64,000 nucleotides of DNA from Streptomyces sp. SAT1. Its GTDB lineage: Bacteria; Actinomycetota; Actinomycetes; Streptomycetales; Streptomycetaceae. The position numbers and the translations under genes were made by a program. Positions 1 through 6,922 of this stretch are shown piece after piece; the first letter of the stretch is position 1; every line of letters starts with the position of its first letter. Location: assembly GCF_001654495.1 (NCBI RefSeq), contig NZ_CP015849.1, forward strand, positions 5,683,001 to 5,747,000. Reading direction: 5' to 3'. The notes below the pieces were generated by a model that was given only the letters and a program-made list of their open reading frames with translations, was not told the origin of the DNA and did not search any database.

Positions 1-52
1 TCTGGGCGAGAGCGGAACCCACTCTCCCGCAGCCCATGATGACGATGTGCAC
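1..52 (-). CDS. TrkA-family K+ uptake protein, N-terminal fragment
   Basis: Reading leftward from GTG at 52, the translation begins V-H-I-V-I-M-G-C-G-R-V-G-S-A-L-A-Q and runs off the window edge. This is the first strand and G-x-G-x-x-G loop of a TrkA-N (RCK) Rossmann fold, which binds NAD(H) or nucleotides on the cytoplasmic face of Trk/Ktr potassium transporters. A GGAAGGA-like ribosome site lies about 6 bases upstream. It is divergent from the permease at 482. Only 17 residues are visible, so other Rossmann proteins are not excluded. Confidence 0.7.
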   Translation of the reverse strand, partial: MHIVIMGCGRVGSALAQ

Positions 53-184
53 GACCGTCCTTCCGGTGTCAACAGCTACTGCTCAGCCCCATCAGGGTCT
101 CAGACAGAGGGACAAGCTACACATGCGCGGTACGGGGTGTGCACCCCCCTGCCGCATGCCGGACGGACAGCGGCCCCCGGAGCC

Positions 185-298
185 CTATTCCACCCCGGAG
201 GGAGGACGCTTAGTGATGCTGCGCACGCTGCACGCGGTCAGGAATCCGAGGCCGAGCAGCGCGAGGGCCGCGCCGATCAGCTCCGCGAACGGGGGCAT
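185..298 (-). CDS. small single-pass membrane protein (37 aa), unrecognised
   Basis: This ORF is too short for usual gene callers. ATG at 298 is preceded at 4 bases by a perfect GGAGG. The product starts MPPFAELIGAALALLGLGF, a hydrophobic stretch of about 18 residues, followed by a short basic tail (RSITKRPPSGVE) that should remain in the cytoplasm. It lies in the divergent gap between the TrkA-type gene and the APC permease and reads in the same direction as the TrkA gene, so it could be the first gene of that transcript. Small membrane peptides often modulate transporters, but that role here is only inference. I do not recognise the family. Confidence 0.45.
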   Translation of the reverse strand: MPPFAELIGAALALLGLGFLTACSVRSITKRPPSGVE

Positions 299-467
299 GG
301 GACCTCCGGAGGGTCGGCGACGGTCGAAGAAGGGCGAAAGAAGGCCGAATTCAGTCATCTAGGCACGGCCCCGTCCCCACCTGCGGAATCCGCAGCCTCC
401 GCCGTCCCCGTTTTCACTCGTGAGGCAGATCTCGGGTGGCAGGTGGGCGAGCCCCTGTTCGACGGCC

Positions 468-473
468 TACGAT
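468..473 (+). promoter_or_regulatory. possible -10 box (TACGAT) for a leaderless permease mRNA
   Basis: TACGAT lies 8 bases before the GTG at 482, and no Shine-Dalgarno sequence is visible between them. That spacing is typical of leaderless Streptomyces transcripts. No good -35 element is seen. Confidence 0.3.
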
Positions 474-481
474 CCTCTGTT

Positions 482-2560
482 GTGTCCAAACTGACCGACG
501 TGCCCAAACGCATTCTGATCGGGCGCGCACTGCGCAGCGACCGGCTGGGGGAGACCCTCCTGCCCAAGCGCATCGCACTCCCCGTCTTCGCCTCCGACCC
601 GCTGTCGTCCGTGGCGTACGCTCCCGGCGAGGTGCTGCTGGTCCTGTCCATCGCGGGCGTGTCGGCGTACCACTTCAGCCCCTGGATCGCTCTCGCGGTC
701 GTCGTGCTGATGTTCACCGTGGTCGCCTCCTACCGGCAGAACGTCCACGCCTACCCCAGCGGGGGCGGCGACTACGAGGTGGCGACGACCAACCTCGGCG
801 CCAAGGCGGGCCTGACGGTCGCCAGCGCCCTGCTGGTCGACTACGTCATGACCGTCGCCGTCTCGATCTCCTCCGGCATCGAGAACCTCGGCTCCGCCGT
901 CCCCTTCGTCGTCGAGCACAAGGTGCTCTGCGCGGTGGTCGTGATCGTGCTGCTGACCGTGATGAACCTGCGCGGCGTACGGGAGTCGGGCACGCTGTTC
1001 GCCATCCCGACGTACGTCTTCGTGGCCGGCGTCTTCATCATGATCATCTGGGGTGCGTTCCGCGGGCTGGCCCTCGGGGACACCATGCGGGCACCGACGG
1101 CCGACTACCACATCAAGGCCGAGCACCAGGGGCTCGCGGGCTTCGCCCTCGTCTTCCTGCTGCTGCGCGCCTTCTCCTCCGGCTGCGCCGCCCTCACCGG
1201 CGTCGAGGCCATCTCCAACGGCGTCCCGGCCTTCCGCAAGCCCAAGTCCAAGAACGCGGCGACCACGCTCGCGATGATGGGCCTGCTGGCCGTGACCATG
1301 TTCTGCGGCATCATCGTGCTGGCCATGACGACCAAGGTCCACATGGCCGAGAACCCGGCCGCCGACCTGCTGCACAACGGCAACCCGCTCGGCTCCGGCT
1401 ACGTCCAGAACCCGGTGATCTCCCAGGTCGCCGAGGCCGTGTTCGGCAAGGGCAGCTTCCTGTTCGTCGTCCTGGCGGCGGCGACGGCCCTGGTCCTCTT
1501 CCTCGCGGCCAACACGGCGTACAACGGCTTCCCGCTCCTCGGCTCCATCCTCGCCCAGGACCGCTACCTGCCCCGCCAGCTGCACACCCGCGGCGACCGC
1601 CTCGCCTTCTCCAACGGCATCGTCCTGCTCGCGGGCGCGGCGACGCTCCTGGTCGTCGTCTACGGCGCCGACTCGACGCGGCTGATCCAGCTCTACATCG
1701 TCGGTGTGTTCGTCTCCTTCACGCTCAGCCAGATCGGCATGGTCCGGCACTGGAACCGCCATCTGGCCGCCGAGCGCGACCAGGCCAAGCGGCGCCACAT
1801 GATCCGCTCGCGCGCCATCAACGCCTTCGGCGCCTTCCTCACCGGTCTGGTGCTGGTCGTCGTCCTGCTGACCAAGTTCACCCACGGCGCCTGGGTCGCG
1901 CTGCTCGGCATGTGCATCTTCTTCGCGACGATGACGGCCATCCGCAAGCACTACGACCGCGTCTCCGAGGAGATCGCCGCCCCCGAGGGCCCCAGCGACG
2001 ACCTCGTGCGCCCCTCCCGCATCCACTCGGTCGTCCTGATCTCCAAGATCCACCGCCCCACCCTGCGCGCCCTGGCCTACGCCAAGCTGATGCGCTCGGA
2101 CACCCTGGAGGCGCTCACCGTCAACGTCGACCCGGCCGAGACGAAGGCGCTGCGCGCGGAGTGGGAGCGGCGCGGCATCGACGTCCCGCTCAAGGTCCTC
2201 GACTCGCCCTACCGCGAGGTCACCCGGCCGGTCATCGAGTACGTCAAGAACCTGCGCAAGGAGTCACCGCGCGACGCGGTCTCGGTGATCATCCCCGAGT
2301 ACGTCGTCGGCCACTGGTACGAGCACCTGCTGCACAACCAGAGCGCGCTGCGCCTGAAGGGCCGGCTGCTCTTCACACCCGGTGTGATGGTCACCTCGGT
2401 GCCCTACCAGCTCGCCTCCTCCGAGGCGGCGAAGGTGCGCGCCCGCAGGCGCCAGGACTGGAGCGCGCCCGGCGCGGTGCGGCGCGGTCCGGCGCAGGTG
2501 CGCAAGGAGTCGTCGAAGGAGCCGAAGGAGCCGAAGGAGTCCCCGGCGTCCAAGGGCTGA
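482..2560 (+). CDS. APC-superfamily permease (amino acid/K+ transporter-like), 692 aa
   Basis: This is an integral membrane transporter with roughly twelve hydrophobic segments up to about residue 500 and a soluble C-terminal domain of about 190 residues. The N-terminal segment LPVFASDPLSSVAYAPGEVL is characteristic of the bacterial APC branch, with the unwound substrate-binding TM1. The open frame extends upstream to 47, but that part lacks membrane-protein character. GTG at 482, just before SKLTDVPKR, fits the family start and a leaderless promoter. Its position divergent from a TrkA-type gene suggests a link to K+ or osmotic balance, but the substrate cannot be read from sequence. The C-terminus ends in a charged KEPKEPKE repeat made by a GCCGAAGGA iteration. 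Confidence 0.85.
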   Translation: MSKLTDVPKRILIGRALRSDRLGETLLPKRIALPVFASDPLSSVAYAPGEVLLVLSIAGVSAYHFSPWIALAVVVLMFTVVASYRQNVHAYPSGGGDYEVATTNLGAKAGLTVASALLVDYVMTVAVSISSGIENLGSAVPFVVEHKVLCAVVVIVLLTVMNLRGVRESGTLFAIPTYVFVAGVFIMIIWGAFRGLALGDTMRAPTADYHIKAEHQGLAGFALVFLLLRAFSSGCAALTGVEAISNGVPAFRKPKSKNAATTLAMMGLLAVTMFCGIIVLAMTTKVHMAENPAADLLHNGNPLGSGYVQNPVISQVAEAVFGKGSFLFVVLAAATALVLFLAANTAYNGFPLLGSILAQDRYLPRQLHTRGDRLAFSNGIVLLAGAATLLVVVYGADSTRLIQLYIVGVFVSFTLSQIGMVRHWNRHLAAERDQAKRRHMIRSRAINAFGAFLTGLVLVVVLLTKFTHGAWVALLGMCIFFATMTAIRKHYDRVSEEIAAPEGPSDDLVRPSRIHSVVLISKIHRPTLRALAYAKLMRSDTLEALTVNVDPAETKALRAEWERRGIDVPLKVLDSPYREVTRPVIEYVKNLRKESPRDAVSVIIPEYVVGHWYEHLLHNQSALRLKGRLLFTPGVMVTSVPYQLASSEAAKVRARRRQDWSAPGAVRRGPAQVRKESSKEPKEPKESPASKG

Positions 2561-2571
2561 GGGTCCCGGGG

Positions 2572-2625
2572 CCCGGGGGCTGGGCGCCCGGGGGCTGAGC
2601 GCCCGAGGGCTGGGCGCCCGGGGAC
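2572..2625. repeat. 15-bp tandem repeat (about 3.5 copies) after the permease gene
   Basis: Copies of CCCGGGGGCTGGGCG start at 2572, 2587, 2602 and 2617 (the last is partial), with single changes between copies. The GGGC/GCCC content lets each unit pair with its neighbour, so the array may also act as a terminator between the permease and the methyltransferase. It resembles the heptamer arrays at 6349 and 13984 in composition. Confidence 0.75.
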
Positions 2626-2727
2626 GTGAGGGCCCCGGCCTCGTGGTGAACGGCCGGTCGACTCCCACGTAGACTGGTGGGCTGTTGTCCGGCCGTTCCC
2701 CGCTTTCCGATCTGGAGACACCCCACC

Positions 2728-4122
2728 ATGCAGGCAGAACCGAAGAACAAGCAGGTGGGGCGGGAGAGGGAGCGGGAGCGCCCCGCGCAGCCGGAGGCGT
2801 CGGCCGAGCCGCGGTCCCTGGCCGGCGAGGAGTACGAGGTCGAGGTCGGCCCGGTCGCCCACGGCGGCCACTGCATCGCCCGCACCGCCGAGGGCCAGGT
2901 CCTCTTCGTCCGGCACACCCTGCCCGGCGAGCGCGTGGTGGCCCGGGTGACCGAGGGGGAGACGGGCGCCCGCTTCCTGCGCGCCGACGCGGTACGCGTC
3001 CTGGAGGCGTCCAAGGACCGTATCGAGGCGCCCTGCCCCTACGCCGGCCCCGGCCGCTGCGGCGGCTGCGACTGGCAGCACGCCAAGCCGGGCGCCCAGC
3101 GCCGCTTCAAGGGCGAGGTGATCGCCGAGCAGCTGAAGCGGCTCGCCGGGCTCACCCCCGAGGAGGCCGGCTGGGACGGCACGGTGATGCCGGCCGAGGG
3201 CGACAAGCTGCCCGCGGGCGAGGTGCCGCAGTGGCGCACCCGCGTCCAGTACGCCGTCGACGCCGAGGGCCGGGCCGGCCTGCGCAGGCACCGCTCGCAC
3301 GAGGTCGAGCGCATCGACCACTGCATGATCGCCGCGCAGGGCGTGTCCGAGCTGGGCGTCGAGCAGCGGGACTGGACGGGCATGGAGACGGTCGAGGCGA
3401 TCGCGGCCACCGGCTCCCAGGACCGCCAGGTCGTCCTCACCCCGCGCCCCGGCGGCCGCCTCCCGCTGGTCGAACTCGACAAGCCGGTCTCCGTCCTGCG
3501 CGTCGACGAGAAGACCGGCGGCGTCCACCGCGTCCACGGCCGCCCCTTCGTCCGCGAACGCGCCGACGGCCGTACCCACCGGGTGGGTGGCGGCGGCTTC
3601 TGGCAGGTCCACCCCAAGGCGGCCGACACCCTCGTCACCGCCGTCATGCAGGGCCTGCTGCCCCGCAAGGGCGACATGGCCCTCGACCTGTACTGCGGCG
3701 TCGGCCTCTTCGCCGGCGCCCTCGCCGACCGCATCGGTGAGAAGGGGGCCGTCCTCGGCATCGAGTCCGGCAAGCGCGCCGTCGAGGACGCCCGCCACAA
3801 CCTCGCCGACTTCCCCCGCGTCCGCATCGAACAGGGCAAGGTCGACTCCGTCCTGCCCCGCACCGGCATCACCGAGGTCGACCTCATCGTCCTCGACCCA
3901 CCCCGCGCCGGCGCCGGCCGCGCCACGGTCACCCACCTCACCACCCTCGCGGCCCGCCGCATCGCCTACGTAGCCTGCGACCCGGCAGCCCTGGCCCGGG
4001 ACCTGGGGTACTTCCGGGAGGGCGGGTACCGGGTGCGGATGCTTCGGGCGTTCGATCTGTTTCCCATGACGCATCATGTGGAGTGCGTGGCGATCCTCGA
4101 ACCGGCCGCGAAGGGCTCTTGA
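2728..4122 (+). CDS. class I SAM-dependent RNA methyltransferase (TrmA/RlmD family), 464 aa
   Basis: It predicts methylation of uridine C5 in rRNA or tRNA in the cytoplasm. An N-terminal TRAM-like beta domain is followed by a cysteine cluster (C-P-Y-A-G-P-G-R-C-G-G-C-D-W) that in this family binds a 4Fe-4S cluster. Later come the SAM loop ALDLYCGVGLF, the LDPPRAGAG motif, and YVACDPAALARD with the catalytic Cys. ATG at 2728 has GGAGA 10 bases upstream. The last 80 bases switch to codons that are less common here (TTT, CAT CAT, GAT, CTT), unlike the C-ending codons just before. This 3' end is partly duplicated at 19094, suggesting the gene's 3' end is an integration site. Confidence 0.9.
   Translation: MQAEPKNKQVGRERERERPAQPEASAEPRSLAGEEYEVEVGPVAHGGHCIARTAEGQVLFVRHTLPGERVVARVTEGETGARFLRADAVRVLEASKDRIEAPCPYAGPGRCGGCDWQHAKPGAQRRFKGEVIAEQLKRLAGLTPEEAGWDGTVMPAEGDKLPAGEVPQWRTRVQYAVDAEGRAGLRRHRSHEVERIDHCMIAAQGVSELGVEQRDWTGMETVEAIAATGSQDRQVVLTPRPGGRLPLVELDKPVSVLRVDEKTGGVHRVHGRPFVRERADGRTHRVGGGGFWQVHPKAADTLVTAVMQGLLPRKGDMALDLYCGVGLFAGALADRIGEKGAVLGIESGKRAVEDARHNLADFPRVRIEQGKVDSVLPRTGITEVDLIVLDPPRAGAGRATVTHLTTLAARRIAYVACDPAALARDLGYFREGGYRVRMLRAFDLFPMTHHVECVAILEPAAKGS
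4058..4092. repeat. left copy of the methyltransferase 3'-end repeat (candidate attL core)
   Basis: This 35-bp segment at the 3' end of the methyltransferase matches 19094-19128 at 29 of 35 positions in the same orientation. All six differences are third-codon-position synonymous changes across F-P-M-T-H-H-V-E-C-V-A. That pattern is expected when the two copies descend from alleles of the same gene in different lineages, as when an element integrates and restores the host ORF. Confidence 0.5.
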
Positions 4123-4177
4123 CCTGCGGTTTTATGCGTGTGCGTTACGTGCAGTGCGGGCGTTATGGGCGATATCT

Positions 4178-4206
4178 TGACGCCGAAATGACGCTCATTT
4201 GACGCT
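4178..4206 (+). repeat. three 11-bp-spaced TGACGCY heptads (candidate arm-type sites)
   Basis: TGACGCC, TGACGCT and TGACGCT start at 4178, 4189 and 4200, so they fall on one face of the helix. An inverted GCGTCA follows at 4219. They sit just inside the island from the methyltransferase 3' end. A similar pair occurs at 18999-19016, just inside the right end. This layout fits integrase arm-binding sites. Phased heptads also bind SARP regulators, but no gene reads out of this site. Confidence 0.45.
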
Positions 4207-4531
4207 CGTTCTGGTGGGGCGTCAAGAGTTCTGTTGAACAGGTCACGGCCTGTTCAGGATGGTGTATATCAGTGGGGCCGCTGACGGGGGCGACGCTCTG
4301 CGCGGGGCAGTGGGTCCTCGATGGTCGATGTCCCGGAAGAAACCAGCCAGCGGTGGGATCTCCAGTGATGGCCGATCACGGGTGGCCACTGAACTGCACG
4401 AATGGTCTTTCCGCTGTTTTCCGCTCGTGTCCGTTGATGCAGCCGGAAGTCCCAGAGAGGTCCCAAGGCGCTCCCACGGTCCGCAGCCACTCTTTCGGCT
4501 CTGTGCCGCTTGGGAGGCGCCGTGTGAGCTG

Positions 4532-4606
4532 GTGCGTGGGGACCACCACGTGATTCGAGCCGGCCAGGACCGCGCCCAGGAAACACCCCGCGTGCGCGGG
4601 GACCAC
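4532..4606 (-). CRISPR. relic of a type I-E-like CRISPR array (one spacer, degenerate terminal repeat)
   Basis: Read on the minus strand, a 28-base unit from about 4606 to 4579 has the form GTGGTCCCCGCG-CACGCGGGGTGTTTC, typical of actinobacterial type I-E repeats. Exactly 60 bases further on, GTGGTCCCCACGCACC recurs at 4546-4531 but its second half is lost, as is common for the last repeat of an array. The gap leaves a 32-base spacer at 4547-4578. No further repeats are seen at plus or minus 60 bases and no cas genes lie in the window. Confidence 0.45.
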
Positions 4607-4640
4607 ACACCCAGGCCCTGCTCTGCCTCGCCCGCCGCAG

Positions 4641-5126
4641 TCACCTGACCTGCGGGTCTGCGAGGAGGACGATTCGATCGGCCTCGACGTCGAAGCCGAT
4701 CACCGGATGGCCATCGTCGCCCTCCGGGTCCATCAGCACGGGCTTACCCAGCCGTCGGCCGATCTCCCGGAGGAAGTCGCAGAACACATCCAGCCGCTCC
4801 TGGCCCTGTAACTCCCGCAGGTCGACGTCGAAGTCGACTTCATCGGCAGCATGGAAGCGGAAGATCGCCAATACATCCGCAGTCGGCCAGACCCGCAAGT
4901 CCGGGCGCTCGGCATCCCCCGGGCGCGACAGCACGGCCTTCGCCCGGGGCACTGGAAACACCGTCTCTCCCTCGGAGTACTGGCACTTCCAGCCCTTCTC
5001 TGCGACAAGATCAAGGACCGTCTGCCAGTCCTCCACCGAGGCATCCGGGACACGCACGTCCGGCAGCGACCCCATCAAGTCCGGGTCGAAGAAGCACTTC
5101 ACGTCATCCCACAGCAGATCAGCCAC
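4641..5126 (-). CDS. hypothetical acidic protein, 161 aa
   Basis: I do not recognise a named family. The product is soluble and acidic, with no signal peptide or membrane segment. It contains the segments LLWDDVKCFFDPDLMGSLPD near the start, DVLAIFRFHAADEVDFDVDL in the middle and a RLDVFCDFLREIGRRLGKPV helix followed by strands. The frame extends to 5162, but GTG at 5126, just before ADLLWDDVK, gives the most protein-like start. Proteins of this size and acidity often accompany polymorphic toxins as immunity proteins, and this one stands alone next to decayed sequence. That role is a guess. It lies in the left part of the putative island. Confidence 0.6.
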   Translation of the reverse strand: MADLLWDDVKCFFDPDLMGSLPDVRVPDASVEDWQTVLDLVAEKGWKCQYSEGETVFPVPRAKAVLSRPGDAERPDLRVWPTADVLAIFRFHAADEVDFDVDLRELQGQERLDVFCDFLREIGRRLGKPVLMDPEGDDGHPVIGFDVEADRIVLLADPQVR

Positions 5127-5162
5127 CCCGCCATGCTGCCCCGGCTCACCGACTCGACGCAC

Positions 5163-5785
5163 CCCCGTTTCCCTTGACCGAAGTCATAGGGGCACCCCCG
5201 CGGAGCAACTGGCTGACGACGTCCTGCGGGTGGCGCGGGAGGAGTCGGAGACGTGCGTCTGCGCGGCTTCGGTGTCCGCTTCATTCAGGAGCTCCTGACG
5301 GTGGGACCGTCGCCGCTGCTGTCCACGACAGCACCTGCGGCTGCCTGATCCGGATGCCGACACAGCTGCAGTAGCGCGACATAGTGAGAATCAGTGCCAG
5401 ATCCGCCCGGCCACAGCGGGGTCAGAGGCGGGCGAGGTCGGATCCGCGCACGCTGGCGCAGTTGCCTACCGGCAGGTTGATTCCGATGGTGTGCTCGTTG
5501 TCGGTCGTGTCCGTGCAGACCGGGATCCGCAGACTGAGGGGGAGGTGCGGCAGCGCACGGTGCCAGCGTGCGGGGAGGTGCCACCAGATGGAAGAAGCGG
5601 CGTGCCGAGCATCCCGGCGACTTCGTGCCGGTCCGCATCCCTCGGACCGACCGTCGGCAGCGCTGCTGCCGGATTTGGAGGAACGAGGCGGGGGTGTCTA
5701 TGGCCATGCCGGGTTGAGTGTCCGCCTCGCACATCACCGGCAAGTTCGCGAACGCCGCCACGCCTCTTCTTGCAGAAGGCTGCGG
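5163..5785. other. decayed stretch without an intact gene
   Basis: Codon usage looks protein-like only in short pieces that switch frame. On the plus strand, EQLADDVLRVAREESE (around 5198-5250) passes out of frame into RLRGFGVRFIQELLTVGPSP (around 5255-5315). On the minus strand an open piece lies at 5428-5697. These look like fragments of genes damaged by frameshifts. No family could be assigned. Confidence 0.35.
5428..5697 (-). pseudogene. C-terminal gene fragment, unrecognised
   Basis: Between an in-frame TAG at about 5697 and the TGA at 5428, the minus strand encodes about 89 residues without a credible start. The end, including LRIPVCTDTTDNEHTIGINL and then PVGNCASVRGSDLARL, has the varied composition of a real protein rather than GC-shadow sequence. 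A different minus frame just upstream (AIDTPASFLQ) could be its N-terminal continuation after a frameshift. Function unknown. Confidence 0.3.
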
Positions 5786-6328
5786 TCAGACTTTACTGAC
5801 ACGCCAGGCGATTGCTCCTGTTGCGTTGGACTTCCCGGAGACTTCGAGCAGTAGGTCAGGAGAACCTGGGAATCGAACCATCTCCATGGACTGATCGCAT
5901 GGAACGGTCTTGGGCTTCGTTCCCTCCGCAGGATGGAATGAGACCTCCACGTCGCCGCTCCCGACGCACACGACCGCCACGCGGTACTCAAGCCCTTTGC
6001 TCAGTCCGAGCTGCGTATGCAGTCCATCGTGCACGCGCTCCGCCCCCGAAGCGACGAATTTCCCCTTCTCATCAGCAGCGGTGGTGTCCAGGGCACTCTG
6101 CGCCTGAGCAATGAGCCGTTGCTCTGCTGCTTGCTGTGATGGCGCCGTGCTACTGGCGGAGGGCGAAGGTGTGGTGTGAGTGGTCCGGCTGGATGCGTGT
6201 TCGTCATGGGACGATGAGCAGCCCACGAGGAGCAAACCCGACACCAGAGCAACCCCGACCGTAAGTTGACCGCGTCCCGTCAGCAGGCTGCCGATGGCGG
6301 TCACGATGAGGTTTCCCAGTACTTCCAT
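5786..6328 (-). CDS. secreted lipoprotein, hypothetical, 180 aa
   Basis: The N-terminus has a hydrophobic segment ending in the lipobox L-V-G-C at residues 34-37, followed by SSSHDEHASS and a Ser/Thr/Pro-rich linker. This predicts export and diacylglyceryl anchoring to the membrane. The mature domain (about residues 65-180) holds two cysteines (VVCVGSG and TVPCDQ) that could form a disulfide and ends in GAIAWRVSKV. ATG at 6328 or GTG at 6304 could be the start; the latter gives a more typical 28-residue signal peptide. The 16-copy heptamer array at 6349-6460 lies directly upstream, in what would be its promoter or 5' leader, so copy number could affect expression. No family assigned. Confidence 0.7.
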   Translation of the reverse strand: MEVLGNLIVTAIGSLLTGRGQLTVGVALVSGLLLVGCSSSHDEHASSRTTHTTPSPSASSTAPSQQAAEQRLIAQAQSALDTTAADEKGKFVASGAERVHDGLHTQLGLSKGLEYRVAVVCVGSGDVEVSFHPAEGTKPKTVPCDQSMEMVRFPGSPDLLLEVSGKSNATGAIAWRVSKV

Positions 6329-6348
6329 CCCATGGATCGCGTACCTTG

Positions 6349-6460
6349 CCCCGGTCCCCGGTCCCCGGTCCCCGGTCCCCGGTCCCCGGTCCCCGGTCCC
6401 CGGTCCCCGGTCCCCGGTCCCCGGTCCCCGGTCCCCGGTCCCCGGTCCCCGGTCCCCGGT
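6349..6460. repeat. CCCCGGT x 16 perfect tandem heptamer array
   Basis: Sixteen perfect copies of CCCCGGT occupy exactly 112 bases. Because the unit is 7 bp, every frame encodes the same repeating peptide (SPVPGPR on plus, GDRGPGT on minus), so the long ORFs through it are artefacts. Perfect homogeneity suggests recent slippage. It lies 20 bases upstream of the lipoprotein ATG. Confidence 0.95.
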
Positions 6461-6571
6461 GCGTGGCCGGGGCACGGCCTTCGCGCCGCGGCCTGGCCCA
6501 CCCGCGCTGCCGCTCCCGGTGCCGGCCGCGTCGGTACATTGACGTTTCGGTCCATGGCGGGAGGCAGGCAG

Positions 6572-6736
6572 ATGAGTACCGAGGAGTTCGGCCCGAGGAC
6601 GGTGGGCGGGAAGCTGATGTACAACCGGGCCGTGCGGGTCGACGAGCCGCGCAGCTGGCTGTTCGTGTCCGGGCACGAGGCGCGGGACGACGACGGCGCC
6701 ATCACGCACCGGGGTGACATGGTTGCGGTGCGCTGA
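6572..6736 (+). pseudogene. truncated RidA/YjgF-family gene (54 aa)
   Basis: From ATG 6572 the product MSTEEFGPRTVGGKLMYNR continues to WLFVSGHEARDDDGAITHRGDM and then stops at 6736. RidA proteins are about 130 residues and continue past this point with the AQTR-x-x-L-x-N-I helix and the catalytic Arg, which are absent. The fragment therefore cannot form the trimer active site. It lies just downstream of the esterase's 3' end in opposite orientation. It may be a leftover from rearrangement that placed the catabolic block here. An intact, different RidA-family gene is present at 12008. Confidence 0.7.
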
Positions 6737-6922
6737 GACCGGCGGCCTCCGTCCGCGGAGGGCCGCGGAAGCACGAGCCGAGTCCCCGCGGCGGAGGTGC
6801 CCTGCACCGTGCGGGCGTCGCACCGCGGTGTCCCGCGAGGCGGTTCAGGCCGTAGGAGACGTCGCCGACCGGGGGCAGCGGACGTGCCGCAGTAGTCTCG
6901 GTGACAGGGTGACGCCCGATCC

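Larger units (their letters stand above)
4123..4640. other. non-coding left edge of the putative island
   Basis: No convincing gene lies in these 518 bases; the ORFs that cross it have no ribosome site or family-like features. It holds three 11-bp-phased heptads at 4178-4206, a perfect inverted repeat (TGAACAGG, 6-base loop, CCTGTTCA) at 4235-4256, and a degenerate one-spacer CRISPR-like array at 4532-4606. Confidence 0.5.

Noticed and set aside
47..481. N-terminal extension of the permease frame back to ATG 47
   Set aside because: The extra 145 residues have shadow-like composition, overlap the TrkA start and the 37-aa ORF, and do not look like a permease N-terminus; GTG 482 fits the family.
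2404..4077. 557-aa antisense ORF under the methyltransferase, and similar long antisense ORFs elsewhere (for example 29336-30640 and 21504-23141)
   Set aside because: They mirror the third-position GC bias of real genes on the other strand and show no motifs.
4259..4648. 129-aa plus-strand ORF across the left island edge
   Set aside because: No ribosome site, crosses the CRISPR-like repeats and has no recognisable family.
6204..6823. Several ORFs on both strands with SPVPGPR or GDRGPGT repeats
   Set aside because: A 7-bp repeat is open in all frames and gives the same peptide by arithmetic; the ends join unrelated sequence, so these are not proteins.
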